Source: Eudromia elegans (Eukaryota > Chordata > Aves > Tinamiformes > Tinamidae). From it: DNA of 64,000 nucleotides. How positions within the stretch are numbered: the first letter of the stretch is position 1; each line of letters begins with the position of its first letter. The notes under the pieces are model-generated. The model did no database searches. It was not told where the DNA came from and saw only the letters and a list, made by a program, of their open reading frames with translations. Positions 11,201 through 22,200 of this stretch are shown here, one piece after another. The position numbers and the translations under genes are program-made. Where the stretch lies: the NCBI GenBank assembly GCA_003342815.1, contig PTEX01000003.1, positions 5,227,898 through 5,291,897 on the forward strand, written 5' to 3'.

Positions 11201-14200
11201 TTTCTACTTCTGATGTAAAAATGATGTTTTTATGATACAAATGACTGCACAAAACCTAGTATTTTTTGTAGTAAAAAAATGGATCTGAATTTGTGAAATG
11301 AAACAAAATGCTGGTTAGGTTCTCACTTGTCTAGTCATCAATTCATACGAAATTTTAAGTACATATTTGAAAAGCAAATTTGACACATTTATTTACTCGT
11401 TAGGACTAAATGAAAGGAGATCACAAAATCTATTTGCAAAATCTATTCACTGCCTTTTATTTTACTGATAGCAACCTTTAACTTGATTGGGATAAATTAT
11501 CTGTAAGCTTTACACATATAATTATTTCTAAATTATATATATGAAATATAACATAGTAATATAGTAGAAATCCTTCTCTTTACAATGCTCTCTCTTAAAG
11601 TCACACAATCTTTTTGATATTCCATCAAATGCTGGTGGACTTGTTTTTAGTAATTATTTTCCTTTTTTAGAAAAAAGTATTCAGTATTTTTTTAGTCAAA
11701 TATGATACCACATAGTTTAAACCTTTCTCAGTTGCCATAGTCCTTGAGACTTGAGCAGGTTCCTAAATATTTGACACTTCCTGCATTAGCCAGACTTAAC
11801 TCCAGTAACCTAACCCAAAGCAAGCATGGGTAGTTATATTGGTTACTTATTGCTACTGCTCTTGGTTTTACTGATTTAATGCCCATGTCATTGCACTAAC
11901 AAAGCAGAACACAGAAATACTTGTAAATAAAATAATGTGTTATTCACATACGCAACCAAATGTTAAGTTATGCTACTCTTGCCAAAGAGTAACTATAGTA
12001 ATTTTAAGATGCAAGATGTCATATACTGAAATGTGAGCATACATACTTTTATGTCCTTTATTTTCTGTTTCTCAAAATTATCAATGGTTTCCTCTAATTG
12101 TCGAGTTGTTCGAGTTGCATCCAGTGAAGCTCTCTGCAATTCACTTTCAGCCTGATAGAATAATACAGAATAATACAAAGGTAAAATCAGTCCTGTATTT
12201 GATACATACAAAATTATTTGTTATAATTACAATGGAAACCTTAAATATGGGTTTTCAAAACACTACACATCCAGGTTACTCTACCTGTACGTATGGTTGC
12301 AGCTTAATAAACAAAGCTGCCTTCTATGTTCTGTCTTCAGTGTAAAACAGGAAAATTTACTAGCTCCAGCCAATAGAGAAGGTCCCATATTCTGCACTGC
12401 TCATCTGCTAATTCCACTAAGCCATCCCTGGCACTTACCTGATCTTGAAGCTATTTTGGTTAATAACTGTTTTCTTACAATGTAAGAGCTCACACTTGAA
12501 GACTGCAACGTTTAGATCTTCAGTACTATCCATAAAATATCAGTGAAACTGGATTAGCTAAGGCAGTCTTTACTTACTGGCTCTGTTAGTGAGTTCCTTC
12601 AGAAATATATCCCATTATGGAATTTGAAAATGATATATGCATCAATCACTCTGTGGTAAAGCTGTTGCATTCTCCCTATTTACCCAACAACACAGCTTAG
12701 AGAGGAACTTCCTTACAAGTGCTATGGAAGGGAAGATACACCAGGGACCCAGTTTCCATGACTTATTTTTTAGTGTTGTCTCTTGGAACCTAATGTGTAA
12801 CATGTACTGTTAAATGTACTCTGTAGTTTCTTTTCCTTTGGTAAAAATCTGTTAACCTTCTATTACAGGAATTATCAACTATTATCAACTTGAAATCTAA
12901 TCTCCTCACTAAAGAGATTTCAAGTTTGAATAGAGACAATTCTGAATAGACAAGTGGTAGGGATATTAAGCAGGGATATTAAGTATTAAATTTGGTTCGT
13001 TTCCCTTTCTTGATTTTTCTCCAAAGAAGAGAGGCAAACAGACTTGATTAATCTTAAATACACTAGGCATATTTTGCATTTTCCTTTGGGAAAGAAATGT
13101 TTTTTGCTGTAGAGTAAAATGTTTAAACTTGCAGAACTCGAACAGTTTGCAGAACAGCAGTTTGAAATTAAAGATGTGAAAGATGTTTTCTCTTCTGAAA
13201 CACCCACCTGTGACTGAAAATATAGGTAAAGGAAAAATGGCAAAATCGCAGTCAATATTCATAATCAAAACAGCTATTTCCACATTTTTTAACATACTAT
13301 AAAGTATTTACTTCAGATATCTGAAAATTTCTGTATATTTAGAGGCTGCTATTATTAAGGTGTCTGAAACTTCCCGTTTTTCTATTACAGACATGAAATG
13401 TGTGAATAAGTACAGATCTTTTGCTAAATATGGGCAAAATTGCTAATTGCTGATATGTTCCAATCACACCAGAACAGCAGAATTGAAGTGGAAGCCTAAC
13501 TACCATGCTGTTATCCATGAATGTAGTCCAGCCTCTCTCAGATCTGAAAAGCATGCCCACATGCATTGTCCAGAAATGAATGAACATAACCCAGCCTAGC
13601 TCAAATAAATATTGCATCACTGGGAATGAGGACAGGTAGAGGAATTAGGACTGCATCTAATATCTTGCACCTAACATCTGTCACTATAGCTGAGAGCCAG
13701 GCAGCGTGTAAGGGAAGCTGAGTTGCCATAAAGGCTGGAGCGGACACCATAAGTACCATCAGCAAAGAACATGGGGATAAAAGGCTAAGCCCAAAAGAAA
13801 TGTGACCTCTGTTCAACCTACAATGTTTACATGCACCACCCAGCGGATTTTCTTTACCATAAGGTCTGCCATATAAGTAACCCTACTGAGGTGTTCCTTT
13901 CTATACCAATGCAAAGCGTGTTTACAGTGCCCAATTTCTTCCTGGCCCAGAGAAGCCTAACAAAATTACACACTGGGTTCCTGCTCCCTATAATGCTTTT
14001 GCACGTTGTTCTGATCACTTTACAATACAAGCATATACCATTTGGTGCCTTCAGGCATATGCAAAATTAGACTCAGGCTGAGATTTAGTAACTTTTAAGG
14101 AAAAAAAAAAAAAGAGTATAGAAAATATAGATGTTCCAAGAAACTATGCTATGGAAGGATATTTAAGAGTAGCTTAGCAACAGAACAAGAAAAAAAAGAA

Positions 14201-17200
14201 AAAAACAAGCCAGGTATCAACAATATATCTGTGATATCAGCTAGGAATGACTGGGGAAGAAAAAGAAGGGAGAGGAAGGTAGTGCAAAGCTAGTAGGTTC
14301 AGGGAGAATAGGTTACTGTTATTATTTACTCTTTTGAGTCTAACAAAGGAGAACTCTGCATCACAGCTCAAGTTCTAGCCTTTAGACTGATACTTGTGTG
14401 TCCTCATTATATGAGGAACACTAACTAGCTCCACCTCGATTTAATTGATTTGAATATTATTACATTAGGAACTCTTTGGCAGAGACAAAACCAGAATGCA
14501 GTTCTCTGGGTGAGGCTTCATCACCACAGCCATTGAGTGATTTTGTCTCTTTGTGAAGCATCAGAAAACATCAAAAACATCAAAAAACATCAAAACAAAA
14601 ATTCTGCAGGAATAAAGAAAAAAGGAAGTGTCTGATTAGATGGAGCAGGTAATAAAGTAGCTACTATAGGCCATATTCACTATCACAAACTCTGAAAGAC
14701 TAATATACTTCGATGCAAAATCAACATAGAAAAGAATATTCCTTTCATATTGCCTCCTGAACACCATACTTTTATATCCTAGGAAATTAAAAATATATTT
14801 TTATAGTCACTAGAGGATACGATAATGTGTCGATCTGATGGATTCCGCTGCCGCGTCTTTTCCAGCTGTGATAGTTGCTTGGCTTCTCGATTCTTGGCTG
14901 TTAAGGTTGCTTTAAGATCATCCTGGAATTAAAATGTTTCGGACATATTTGAAATCTAGGATAGTATGGAATACGCTTTTCTTTATATAAGATGATTTAT
15001 AAAACAAGCAAAACTTGTGCTTTAAACAAAACCAGATCTTATTGATCTTGTCCTCTTAGATGATCTTTTGAGGAAGTGAAGCCAATAGGGGCTTAAAGAA
15101 TTTATTATCTTACAATATCACAAACTATACTTTAAAAATGTGAAAAAAATGGCTTTTCAAGAAAAGTGCAGTAGATGGTTAAAAGTTGAAACTCCAAAAC
15201 CACTAACTGGACAGCAACATCAGACTTAGCAATGGAATAAAGGTAACATTTAGAACTAAGCAGTGACATATCAGTTAAAGAAACCCGGCATTCAGTACAA
15301 AATAGAGATTATAAAGAACAGAAAAATGGTACACAAATCTTAACACGTTAGAGAGAATCCATGACTGAAAGGTTTATAGGTAATAAACAGTTCAAATATA
15401 TTTGGAAAAAGCCACATTCTAGTAATGATGTTATTGGAAAAGATTAATCTGTTTACATACAACTAACAAATTCTTGATCGTATCATTGCATTTTGTAAAC
15501 ACTTGGTGTACCCAAGATCTTAAATTTGCTGTCAGATACACTCTAGGTATTTGAGAAGTCATTAATTTTGATTGCACCTATTGGAAGGGCCAGTACTTTA
15601 GGACAAGTATAAATAAAATACAAAGGAATAAGTTTAAACAAATTTGGGGTAAGAATTGAGCGCACATTTCAAACCGTAATTTCCTCTAGAAAGAATGACT
15701 CCAATTTAATCACTGTAGAAAGACAAGAAGATTAAAAATCTTAAAGATTAAATTCACCTGAATTTGTACTATCCCGAATGCTTTACATTACCCACAATAC
15801 ACCATTTAAAAATATTTGTTTGTGTTCCTTGGCTCTGAATATTCTTGTCTTCATATCAAAACTATTTCCTCCAATATGTGTCAAGCTCCAGTTTGGGTGC
15901 ATTTTTATATAAATGTTAATTACATTTATTACTGCAGTAAGAAAAATCACAAATAGTTTTCCTGAAAAATTTAATTTTTTAACTGACCACTATTCATTTT
16001 GTAAGAAAATACACATTTAACTTACTCTTTTAAGTTTTACTATGGTCCCATAACTTTTTAGAGGTTCAACAACTTTGGCTTCAAGCCTTTCAACCTACAA
16101 AAGAAACCACAAGGTCACTAAAGTCATCTGCACTTTGGAGGGGAAAGAACGAGAACTGTGCGAATGGAGGACGTACTGCGAAACAACAAAGAAACAACAG
16201 AGAGAATCAGTAAGTCATTTGTATTTTGAGGAGCTAAAATTGATTTCTAGAAGAATTCCTCTCATTTCAGTAGGAAATGACGATAAAACAAACAAGGATA
16301 AAACAAACATAGAAATTTTAACAACTAAATACTAAATAAAATCAACAATGCATCTCAAGTGTCCATAGTTTTCTATTCTATAAAGTTGAAAATAAGTGGT
16401 TTTGCTTTACACCTGCTAATACATTGCAGTCTGAACAATCTTTGCTGTGCTGTAAGAAATCTAACCTTTTTTTCCCTAAGGCTAATGGAAAAAAAATGTA
16501 AGTCCTGGAAATACTACAAATGCCTAAGTTATGTAAAACATGTGAATGTTCTCAAGAATGAGTAGGTCTGAATTTTCGTTTCAGTTCTCTTGAAGTTACA
16601 GATTAATAGTTTAAAAGTTAAAAAAAGACCAATATATCACAGCATAATTTCACCTGCATATTATGCCATAAATTTACTCCATTAATACAGAGATAAATTA
16701 CTCTAGAAAAATGGAAAAATAATGAGCGGAGTGAGCATGGTAAATGAAATCCTATGAAAATCCCACCATCCACATCCTTGAATTTCTTCCTAGTTTTTAA
16801 AAATCTGGCCCTAAATGCACAGTGAAAGATCTATGTGTATTTTTGTGTTTTCAGAACAGAGGCCTCCAGGGCTCCCGATAGCACCACAGGCTGCCTGTCA
16901 AAGGGCCCAGGAAAGCATTCCGATCAGATCAGCATTTTCTTCCATGCTCTTTTGGTAACAAATTCAACAATAGAAAAATGCCTGATTTTCAGCTCAGTTA
17001 CTGCCAGACTACTCAAATCACAAAATGAGTGGTTTTGTTTTTTTTTTTTAACCATAAATCACAATCCAAAAATCTAGAGTTCATTTTGCTCTGCAAGAGG
17101 CTTACTGTCTCAAATGCTGTCAGCACTCACATGAACAGCACTGTTGAATTCAACAGCACTGAAGTTTTTAGCAGAGTAAACTACGAACGCTTTGGGAGCC

Positions 17201-18408
17201 TACCTCTCTCATTGTGCCACTGACATATTTAAAAGTGCATTCTCTTAAGATTGAAGAGTATATTTTTATATAGTCTTGTATAAAGTGTATATGAGACTTT
17301 AATCATCCTCTTAATCACAGATGAGTAACTGAGAAGTTCTGTTGGCAAACACAACATGTACAGCTTTAATCTTGTACCTCAGCCTGGCGATAATCCTGAA
17401 GTCTGGAAAATTCATCTGCAAAGTTTTTCAGTCCAACTTTTAAGTTTGGTGTCTCCGTAGCAGCATATGCATATATTTCGTTCACTAGAAGATCTGCTTT
17501 GTCTCGTAGTCTGGCAGTTTTACGTACATATCCAGCAAATATTTGGCACAGTTCTCCAAAATGTTTTTCCACATTTGAAACAGCATCTCGTATTTGTCTA
17601 GTCTGATTGTCCCTAGATGCCAAAGAAAAATAAATTAAAATTAAGATGGGAACCATGTAGAGAATAAAACAAACAAACAAAATCCCTGTATGATCGCACC
17701 ACAGAAAATTTATAACTGATTTGGAACATCTCATTTCAGTGTAAATCAGAAATCTATTCTTAAAAAGACAATATTTTCACAAACTGATGTAATTTGTGCT
17801 TGGTGATGAACAAAGGAACAATATAGAAAGGAGCATTTATATTTAGCTAAAAAAAATGAAGATTCAATACTGGAAAAGTCAAATCAGAAAAATCACCTCA
17901 GAAACGTTCCTATGAGGGCTAAGCAATGACCATTGCTACTGTCAGCATTGATTAGCAGCACTTTGGTAACAGCTACAGGTCTCAAACCAGGCTGGGTCAT
18001 GGAGTTTCCTTTCCCCTCATGGCAACTGACAAGTCAGTGGTGGCGGAGATTAAAATTGGGCATTAGAGGGCAAACAGGTATTAGAAGTTTCTCGGAGTTG
18101 GGTACAGGTGTCTAACTGCACTACCGAGGGTGAAGATGCCCGAGAAATGGCGATAAGGAGGAAAGCTTTTAACATTTTTAGATTATCCCTGATCTATGTA
18201 CTGACCAACGTTTAAATATTGATTTCATAACAGATGAAAACCTCAAGCACTGGAAGAGCTTTAATACTGTAGCTCTGTGTAATGCTGCAGCCAAGCCTGG
18301 TGAATAAAGACCTCCCACTAAAGCACTTCAGGGAAAAGTTCCCCGTGGACCAAGGCCAGTTATGCCACCTCATAGCAGGTGGTCCAAGGAGACACCTCAA
18401 CCGTTTTG

Positions 18409-18456
<48 letters not shown>

Positions 18457-18903
18457 GGGGAAGAGAAAAGAAGAGAGGTGAAGCGGGGGGAGACAAGAAG
18501 TCTCCGAGCTGACGTACTCAGCGCTCGGGCCCCGCTTGGCTCTCAGACCGCCTGCACAGGGCAGGCACCGCAGCGAAGCGGGGAGGTGCGAGGCGTCGAA
18601 GCGGTTTTCCAGCACTACCAGGAGCCCCCAGCCCGCCTTCCTTCCCACCCGCTTGGCTGGCACCGGGCTCCTCCCGACAGGAACCCCCCTTCCCCCGCAG
18701 CCCCCCGCGCCCGAGAAGTTTCGCGGCCGCTGCGCCTCAAGGCCGGGGGCTGCCGCCGGGCTCCGGAGCGGCGCGGCGGGGCCCGGCCGCCCCCGCCTCG
18801 TCCCGCTGCTCCCGCCGGCGGCCCCGCGCAGACCCGCACCGGGGCCGGGCCCTCCCGGGCGCCGCCGTTACCTGGCGTCCAGCCCGCGGCCCAGCATCAT
18901 CAT
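5177..18903 (-). CDS. CIBAR1: CIBAR1 (FAM92A), CBY1-interacting BAR domain protein 1, whole coding span of 8 exons
   Basis: The joined exons are 18872-18903, 17378-17612, 16026-16094, 14821-14922, 12047-12151, 11041-11154, 9209-9328 and 5177-5281. They give a 283-codon frame without interruption; the human protein is 289 residues as I remember it. Every junction has GT donors and AG acceptors, and all coding introns are phase 0 except intron 1 (phase 2). Diagnostic peptides are VSNVEKHFGELCQIFAGYVR, KTARLRDKADLLVNE, TLTAKNREAKQLSQLEKTRQ, EMLFHGKALEIYTAAYQNIQ and SRLDIVRANSKSPLQR. Residues from about 10 to 220 form the FAM92-type BAR domain (helical, membrane-curving, dimeric), and the C-terminus is an acidic tail. 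In the family, the protein binds CBY1 at the base of cilia, takes part in ciliogenesis, and has also been linked to mitochondrial inner-membrane shape; loss in humans causes polydactyly. The promoter is a CpG island. Assignment is very firm. The exact acceptor of the last exon and the UTR limits are less so. Confidence 0.95.
5282..9208 (-). other. CIBAR1: CIBAR1 intron 7
   Basis: The longest intron of the gene (3.9 kb), phase 0. It holds a (TG)n tract at 6422-6444 and an A-run near 5299-5315. I see no coding exon in it. Confidence 0.8.
6422..6444. repeat. (TG)n microsatellite
   Basis: About eleven TG units in CIBAR1 intron 7. Confidence 0.9.
9209..9328 (-). CDS. CIBAR1: CIBAR1 coding exon 7
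   Basis: This 120-base exon encodes VFRSSLYPPDYQSRLDIVRA, then NSKSPLQRTG and SSKSSLRMLQ. Acceptor CATCTGAACAG, donor CAG|GTAAGA (strong). The first 27 residues are conserved; the Ser-rich end is divergent, as expected after the BAR domain. Confidence 0.95.
9329..11040 (-). other. CIBAR1: CIBAR1 intron 6
   Basis: Phase 0 intron of about 1.7 kb. It contains a short direct duplication near 10399-10436 (TTAAATAACAGCAAG twice). Nothing else is recognised. Confidence 0.85.
11041..11154 (-). CDS. CIBAR1: CIBAR1 coding exon 6
   Basis: This 114-base exon encodes NIFSEFITIEMLFHGKALEI then YTAAYQNIQNIDENEDLE, the last BAR helix. Acceptor TGCTTCTAG, donor GAG|GTGAGAG. It matches the mammalian sequence almost residue for residue. 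Confidence 0.97.
11155..12046 (-). other. CIBAR1: CIBAR1 intron 5
   Basis: Phase 0 intron of about 0.9 kb with no recognised element. Confidence 0.85.
12047..12151 (-). CDS. CIBAR1: CIBAR1 coding exon 5
   Basis: This 105-base exon encodes AESELQRASLDATRTTRQLE and then ETIDNFEKQKIKDIK, a heptad-like helical stretch of the BAR domain. Acceptor TTCTATCAG, donor AAA|GTATGT. Compared with the mammalian protein as I remember it, two residues (Ser-Gln) are missing at its start. Confidence 0.94.
12152..14820 (-). other. CIBAR1: CIBAR1 intron 4
   Basis: Phase 0 intron of about 2.7 kb. It has an A-run near 14101-14113 and a short CATCAAAAA-type tandem array near 14562-14597. No gene is seen. Confidence 0.85.
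14821..14922 (-). CDS. CIBAR1: CIBAR1 coding exon 4
   Basis: This 102-base exon begins DDLKATLTAKNREAKQLSQL and ends RNPSDRHII. Acceptor AATTCCAG, donor ATC|GTATCC. The donor is weaker than consensus. Confidence 0.95.
14923..16025 (-). other. CIBAR1: CIBAR1 intron 3
   Basis: Phase 0 intron of about 1.1 kb, AT-rich, with no recognised element. Confidence 0.85.
16026..16094 (-). CDS. CIBAR1: CIBAR1 coding exon 3
   Basis: This 69-base exon encodes VERLEAKVVEPLKSYGTIVK then LKR. Acceptor TTTTGTAG, donor AGA|GTAAGTT. It codes for a BAR-domain helix and is too short to appear as an open frame of its own. Confidence 0.96.
16095..17377 (-). other. CIBAR1: CIBAR1 intron 2
   Basis: Phase 0 intron of about 1.3 kb. 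No repeat or gene is recognised in it. Confidence 0.85.
17378..17612 (-). CDS. CIBAR1: CIBAR1 coding exon 2
   Basis: This 235-base exon starts GGACAATCAG and ends GCTGAG|GTACAAG. It encodes the start of the BAR domain, including SNVEKHFGELCQIFAGYVRK and ADEFSRLQDYRQAE. It is the most strongly conserved exon compared with the mammalian protein. Confidence 0.97.
17613..18871 (-). other. CIBAR1: CIBAR1 intron 1
   Basis: Phase 2 intron with donor GTAACG and acceptor TTTGGCATCTAG. Its 5' third is GC-rich (part of the CpG island) and includes a 43-T run on the + strand. The rest is unremarkable AT-rich sequence. Confidence 0.85.
18411..18453. repeat. T43 homopolymer in CIBAR1 intron 1
   Basis: Forty-three consecutive T on the + strand (A-run in the sense of CIBAR1), immediately beside the CpG island. 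No retroelement body is recognised on either side. Confidence 0.9.
18872..18903 (-). CDS. CIBAR1: CIBAR1 coding exon 1
   Basis: Thirty-two coding bases encode MMMLGRGLDA plus two bases of the next codon, with donor CAG|GTAACG. I chose the first of three consecutive ATG codons because it carries the GCCGCC context. The N-terminus differs from the mammalian MMRRT-type start I remember, which is normal for this variable end. Confidence 0.88.
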
Positions 18904-18949
18904 GGCGGCGGCGGCCGCGGCGAGGGGGCGGTGCGCGCCCCGTTGCCAT
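18872..18949 (-). other. Overlapping upstream ORF of CIBAR1 (first exon part)
   Basis: An ATG at 18947-18949 with context GCCCATGG lies 46 bases before the main start, in a different frame. Read on the spliced transcript, it runs MATGRAPPPRRGRRRHDDAG and six more codons through exon 1, passes over the main ATG, and ends four codons into exon 2 at a TAG. It matters only if transcription begins upstream of 18949. Confidence 0.5.
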
Positions 18950-19250
18950 GGGCGCCTCGCACCGCCCCTCNCCGCCCCCGCCCGCCCCACTCCGTTCCGC
19001 CCCGCTCCGCCGCGGGGCCCGAGGCGCGAGGCCCGAGGAGCGACGAGCGACGGGGGCCGCGGGGAGCGGCGCGGGGCTGCAGGGAGGGCGGCGCGGAGCC
19101 TCCGCGCAGGGCCGCGCCTGAGAGCCCGCGGGCCGGGCCCGGCGCCCGCGCAGGCCGCGGGGTTTGGGGTCCGGGCTCCTGCCGCGGTGTCACTTTGTCG
19201 CTGTTCAGAGGGGGTTTAGAGGCCGCCTCGTGTGGGGTGAAGTTTTAAGG

Positions 19251-22200
19251 ATGCTGAAGTGAACTGTCCTTCAGGTAACGAGGCTCTGAATAGGTGTTTG
19301 CGTCAGCTAAGCTGAAAAAAACCCCCACCAAGGTTCCCTTTTCTCTGCGAAAATCTTACGAAGCCAGTGGTAAATCTCTCCCCAAAAGTCTTAAATTTTT
19401 AAGGACTTGAAAGAGTAATAAATGTAATCCCAAAACAGGGCCACGGATGAGATGCCAGCTGTTAACTCAAGGCGCTGCTTTCTTCATTCCTTTGCAGGCT
19501 TTACTGATGAACCAGCACACCATTAATAGTCTAATAAATCAGCTAAATGACCAATGAACTAATAGTCACATCGCTGTTGCTAATTTACGGCTTTATCCCT
19601 CTTCACGCTGCCGTGGTGGTCCCTACGCCAGGTTTTATCGTTCTTGGGGCTCGTGAGTCGCGCACAGCTGAATTCCGGGTCCCGCAGCCCTGCTGGTTCC
19701 CGGGGTGCGACGCTCTCCCTCCTCAGCCCGGCCTCTCCACCCGGGTGTTCTGGGCATCGACCTGAGGGCGAGTCCCGTGCGTTGTCCAAGAGGGACCCGG
19801 CAGCGTCCTGCTGGGCTTGGACCCGCGGGTCACCTTGAGGCAGCCCCTGGGCATCCGCGCTCCTGCTTTGGGAGGGAGATCTACTGTTGTTCAGTAATTT
19901 GGAAGTATTCTCACTCGCTCGTTCTCCTTTCTTTTCCCGTCTGTTTTTCTTCTGTTTCATCATGTTCCCCTTTTTTGACAAATCTTCTTGCAGACAAATA
20001 ACCTGCCCCTAATTACTTTTCCCTTGTTTCTTGATTTTGCTTTATCTGTACTCAAATTTGATGGGTTTGATAGGGCAATGGGTTGATGGGTTAGCAGGGC
20101 AATTTGGGCTTTACTACTGATACGATTACCTAGGTACTGGTGGTCTAGCCCAAAGGTCCCCATATTCCTCTTCAGTTTTCTGGCTCATACTGGGTACATA
20201 TTGCTTGTCTTGCAGCATCTCTGAGGCCTATTCTTCTACCTTAGCCTCTGTTCCTTAACCTAGTTCCTATTAAGTGCTTTACCCTGTGTGCAAACAGTCC
20301 ACTTACCAGAGCAAGGCATATCCTGTTACGTGTTTTCATCACTCTGCTTTTACACTCACACAGCATCCTGGTCTTAAGTGCTTAATTACAAATCGTGGCC
20401 TTGACATGTTCTTTTGGTCAAAGCCCTGGTTTGCTGCAAGTCTTGTCTCATGAGGACTGGTGTTCCAGCAGCACTTTTTGTTCACAGATGCCAGCCTGAT
20501 TTTGAATTACCTGGAGCCCAAACAGGAGAAAACATCTGTTCTACTAAGAGTGTGTTGTTCATCCGAGAAAACAAAGGCAAAGCAAGTATTAGAACAACGA
20601 GAAGTTCCTACCCAGCAAATGCCGTATAAACATTGTAAGAAGTACAAAGTTATTTGTTTCAAATTATGAGCCAGTGAGAGACAGAGACTTGTGTCTTGAA
20701 GCTTAATGATGAGGGTAAAATGCTTTGGAAATAAGGAAAAGCTATTTGTGAATGAAATCAGAAGTCATCATTATGATAAGACACAAGGAATGACAGCTCA
20801 TCTTCAGATACTGACAAACTCAATCTACTTTAGTCCTGAAAACCTTTGCACAGACGTTTAAAGAACTTATCTTGTGTGTGGTGTTTTAACATATGATTTG
20901 ACTCAATAGTTCTGAATAGGATACAACAGATAGTCCCGCAATGTGTGGCCCACAAGCTTCCACTGCACATAAAAAGTTGAAAAAAAAGTAATAATGTTGC
21001 AAGAGCCTGCTGAAATTTTGAGTCATTGCAAAATGTTTAAGAGCACAAGCTGCATAAATTGTGGAGTGGAAAAATATTTTTATACTATGATTTAGAAATA
21101 ATTATGGAGAATTATGTTGAAAGTAATGCCAAATTTCCTGCTCATTGCCTCTAAGCAAGTTTGCAGTAAAACATACTAAAGATGATGACATCTCACAAGT
21201 GGCAATTTCTGTCATTGACCATTTTAGAAATGGTCACACCAGAAATCTCAATGGATCTTTAGCCAAAATGAGTGTCCTCCTGTCTTAAATGAAGTTGAGT
21301 GAATTCTCACACTTTCATTGAAAAGCAGTATAACACTCCAGCATTTTTCAGCAGCAGTGAAGTGAATTCTGTGTCAATTCTGTTGGGTAAAAATTGTGAT
21401 ATGCCCCAGCCTGTGTCAACTTCAAGCACACACATTGAGATGGAATTTATACTGTAATATATAGCGATAGCTTCAACCAGTGGTCAGGAGACCAGTTTTT
21501 CTGAGTTGGAATTTAGCATTTTATGAATTAGTTTATCCTAGATGTATTTGTGAAATGCCAACAGAATATTTTTGTGTAAGAGTTTTGCTCACAATGGATT
21601 GGAGATTGTCTCTGAGATTTAATAATTTCTACTTTTTTTTTTCCAACTGCAATATTTTTCCTCTTCTGACATTTCACTTCTTTGGGTCTGTGGTTCCCTC
21701 ACTCCTGTCAGGAACTACATCTGCTCCTATGCCTACCTATGTTTTCTTCTCAAGATTAAGAGACAGTTTCTGGGAACAGTTGTTCCCCAGTACACAAGTC
21801 TCCAAACCAAGTTCAGGATATCTTAATTAAAAATCAGTTGTTTTGTGAGGGGGAGAAAATTGACAACATAATTAAAAAGCAGTCCTCAGGCTAATACCCA
21901 TAGGCAGGTATAACCTTCTGTCATCCGTTTTGTCAGTACTGGTTACAGTATATAAGCCTCATGATGATATATGCATTTGCTTGCTCTTAGTTCTTTAGTT
22001 CAGCATTGGCCTCTGTCAGTGCTGGGATAGTGGCCTAGCAGGATGTTTCAGTACAGACACTAGTATGTTTTTATGTTCTCATGGTCTTTATGAGCTAAGA
22101 AGTGTTGTTTTGCTTGATTTCTAACTTTCCTTTTGTGGCTGCATTTCTCCTCTGCTTTTCTTTATGCAAACAGTTGGTTCAGTGGTAAAATGCGAAACAC

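Larger units (their letters stand above)
18480..19250 (-). promoter_or_regulatory. CIBAR1: CpG island promoter of CIBAR1
   Basis: A sharp switch to very GC- and CpG-rich sequence around CIBAR1 exon 1, in a window otherwise AT-rich. GC boxes of Sp1 type cluster at about 18950-18992 on the - strand (GGGGCGG-type). No TATA box is seen, as usual for such promoters. Transcription probably starts between about 18920 and 19200 on the - strand; the exact site is inferred. The single ambiguous base (18971) lies here. Confidence 0.85.

Noticed and set aside
18379-19248. Open frame of 289 codons on + across the CpG island, and its 227-codon neighbour
   Set aside because: It arises from GC-rich, stop-poor sequence plus a T-run read as poly-Phe. 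It has no domain and runs antisense to CIBAR1 exon 1.
20414-21330. Possible decayed DNA-transposon (hAT-like) coding remnant
   Set aside because: A few stretches looked faintly familiar, but I could not align any motif with confidence; a library search would be needed.
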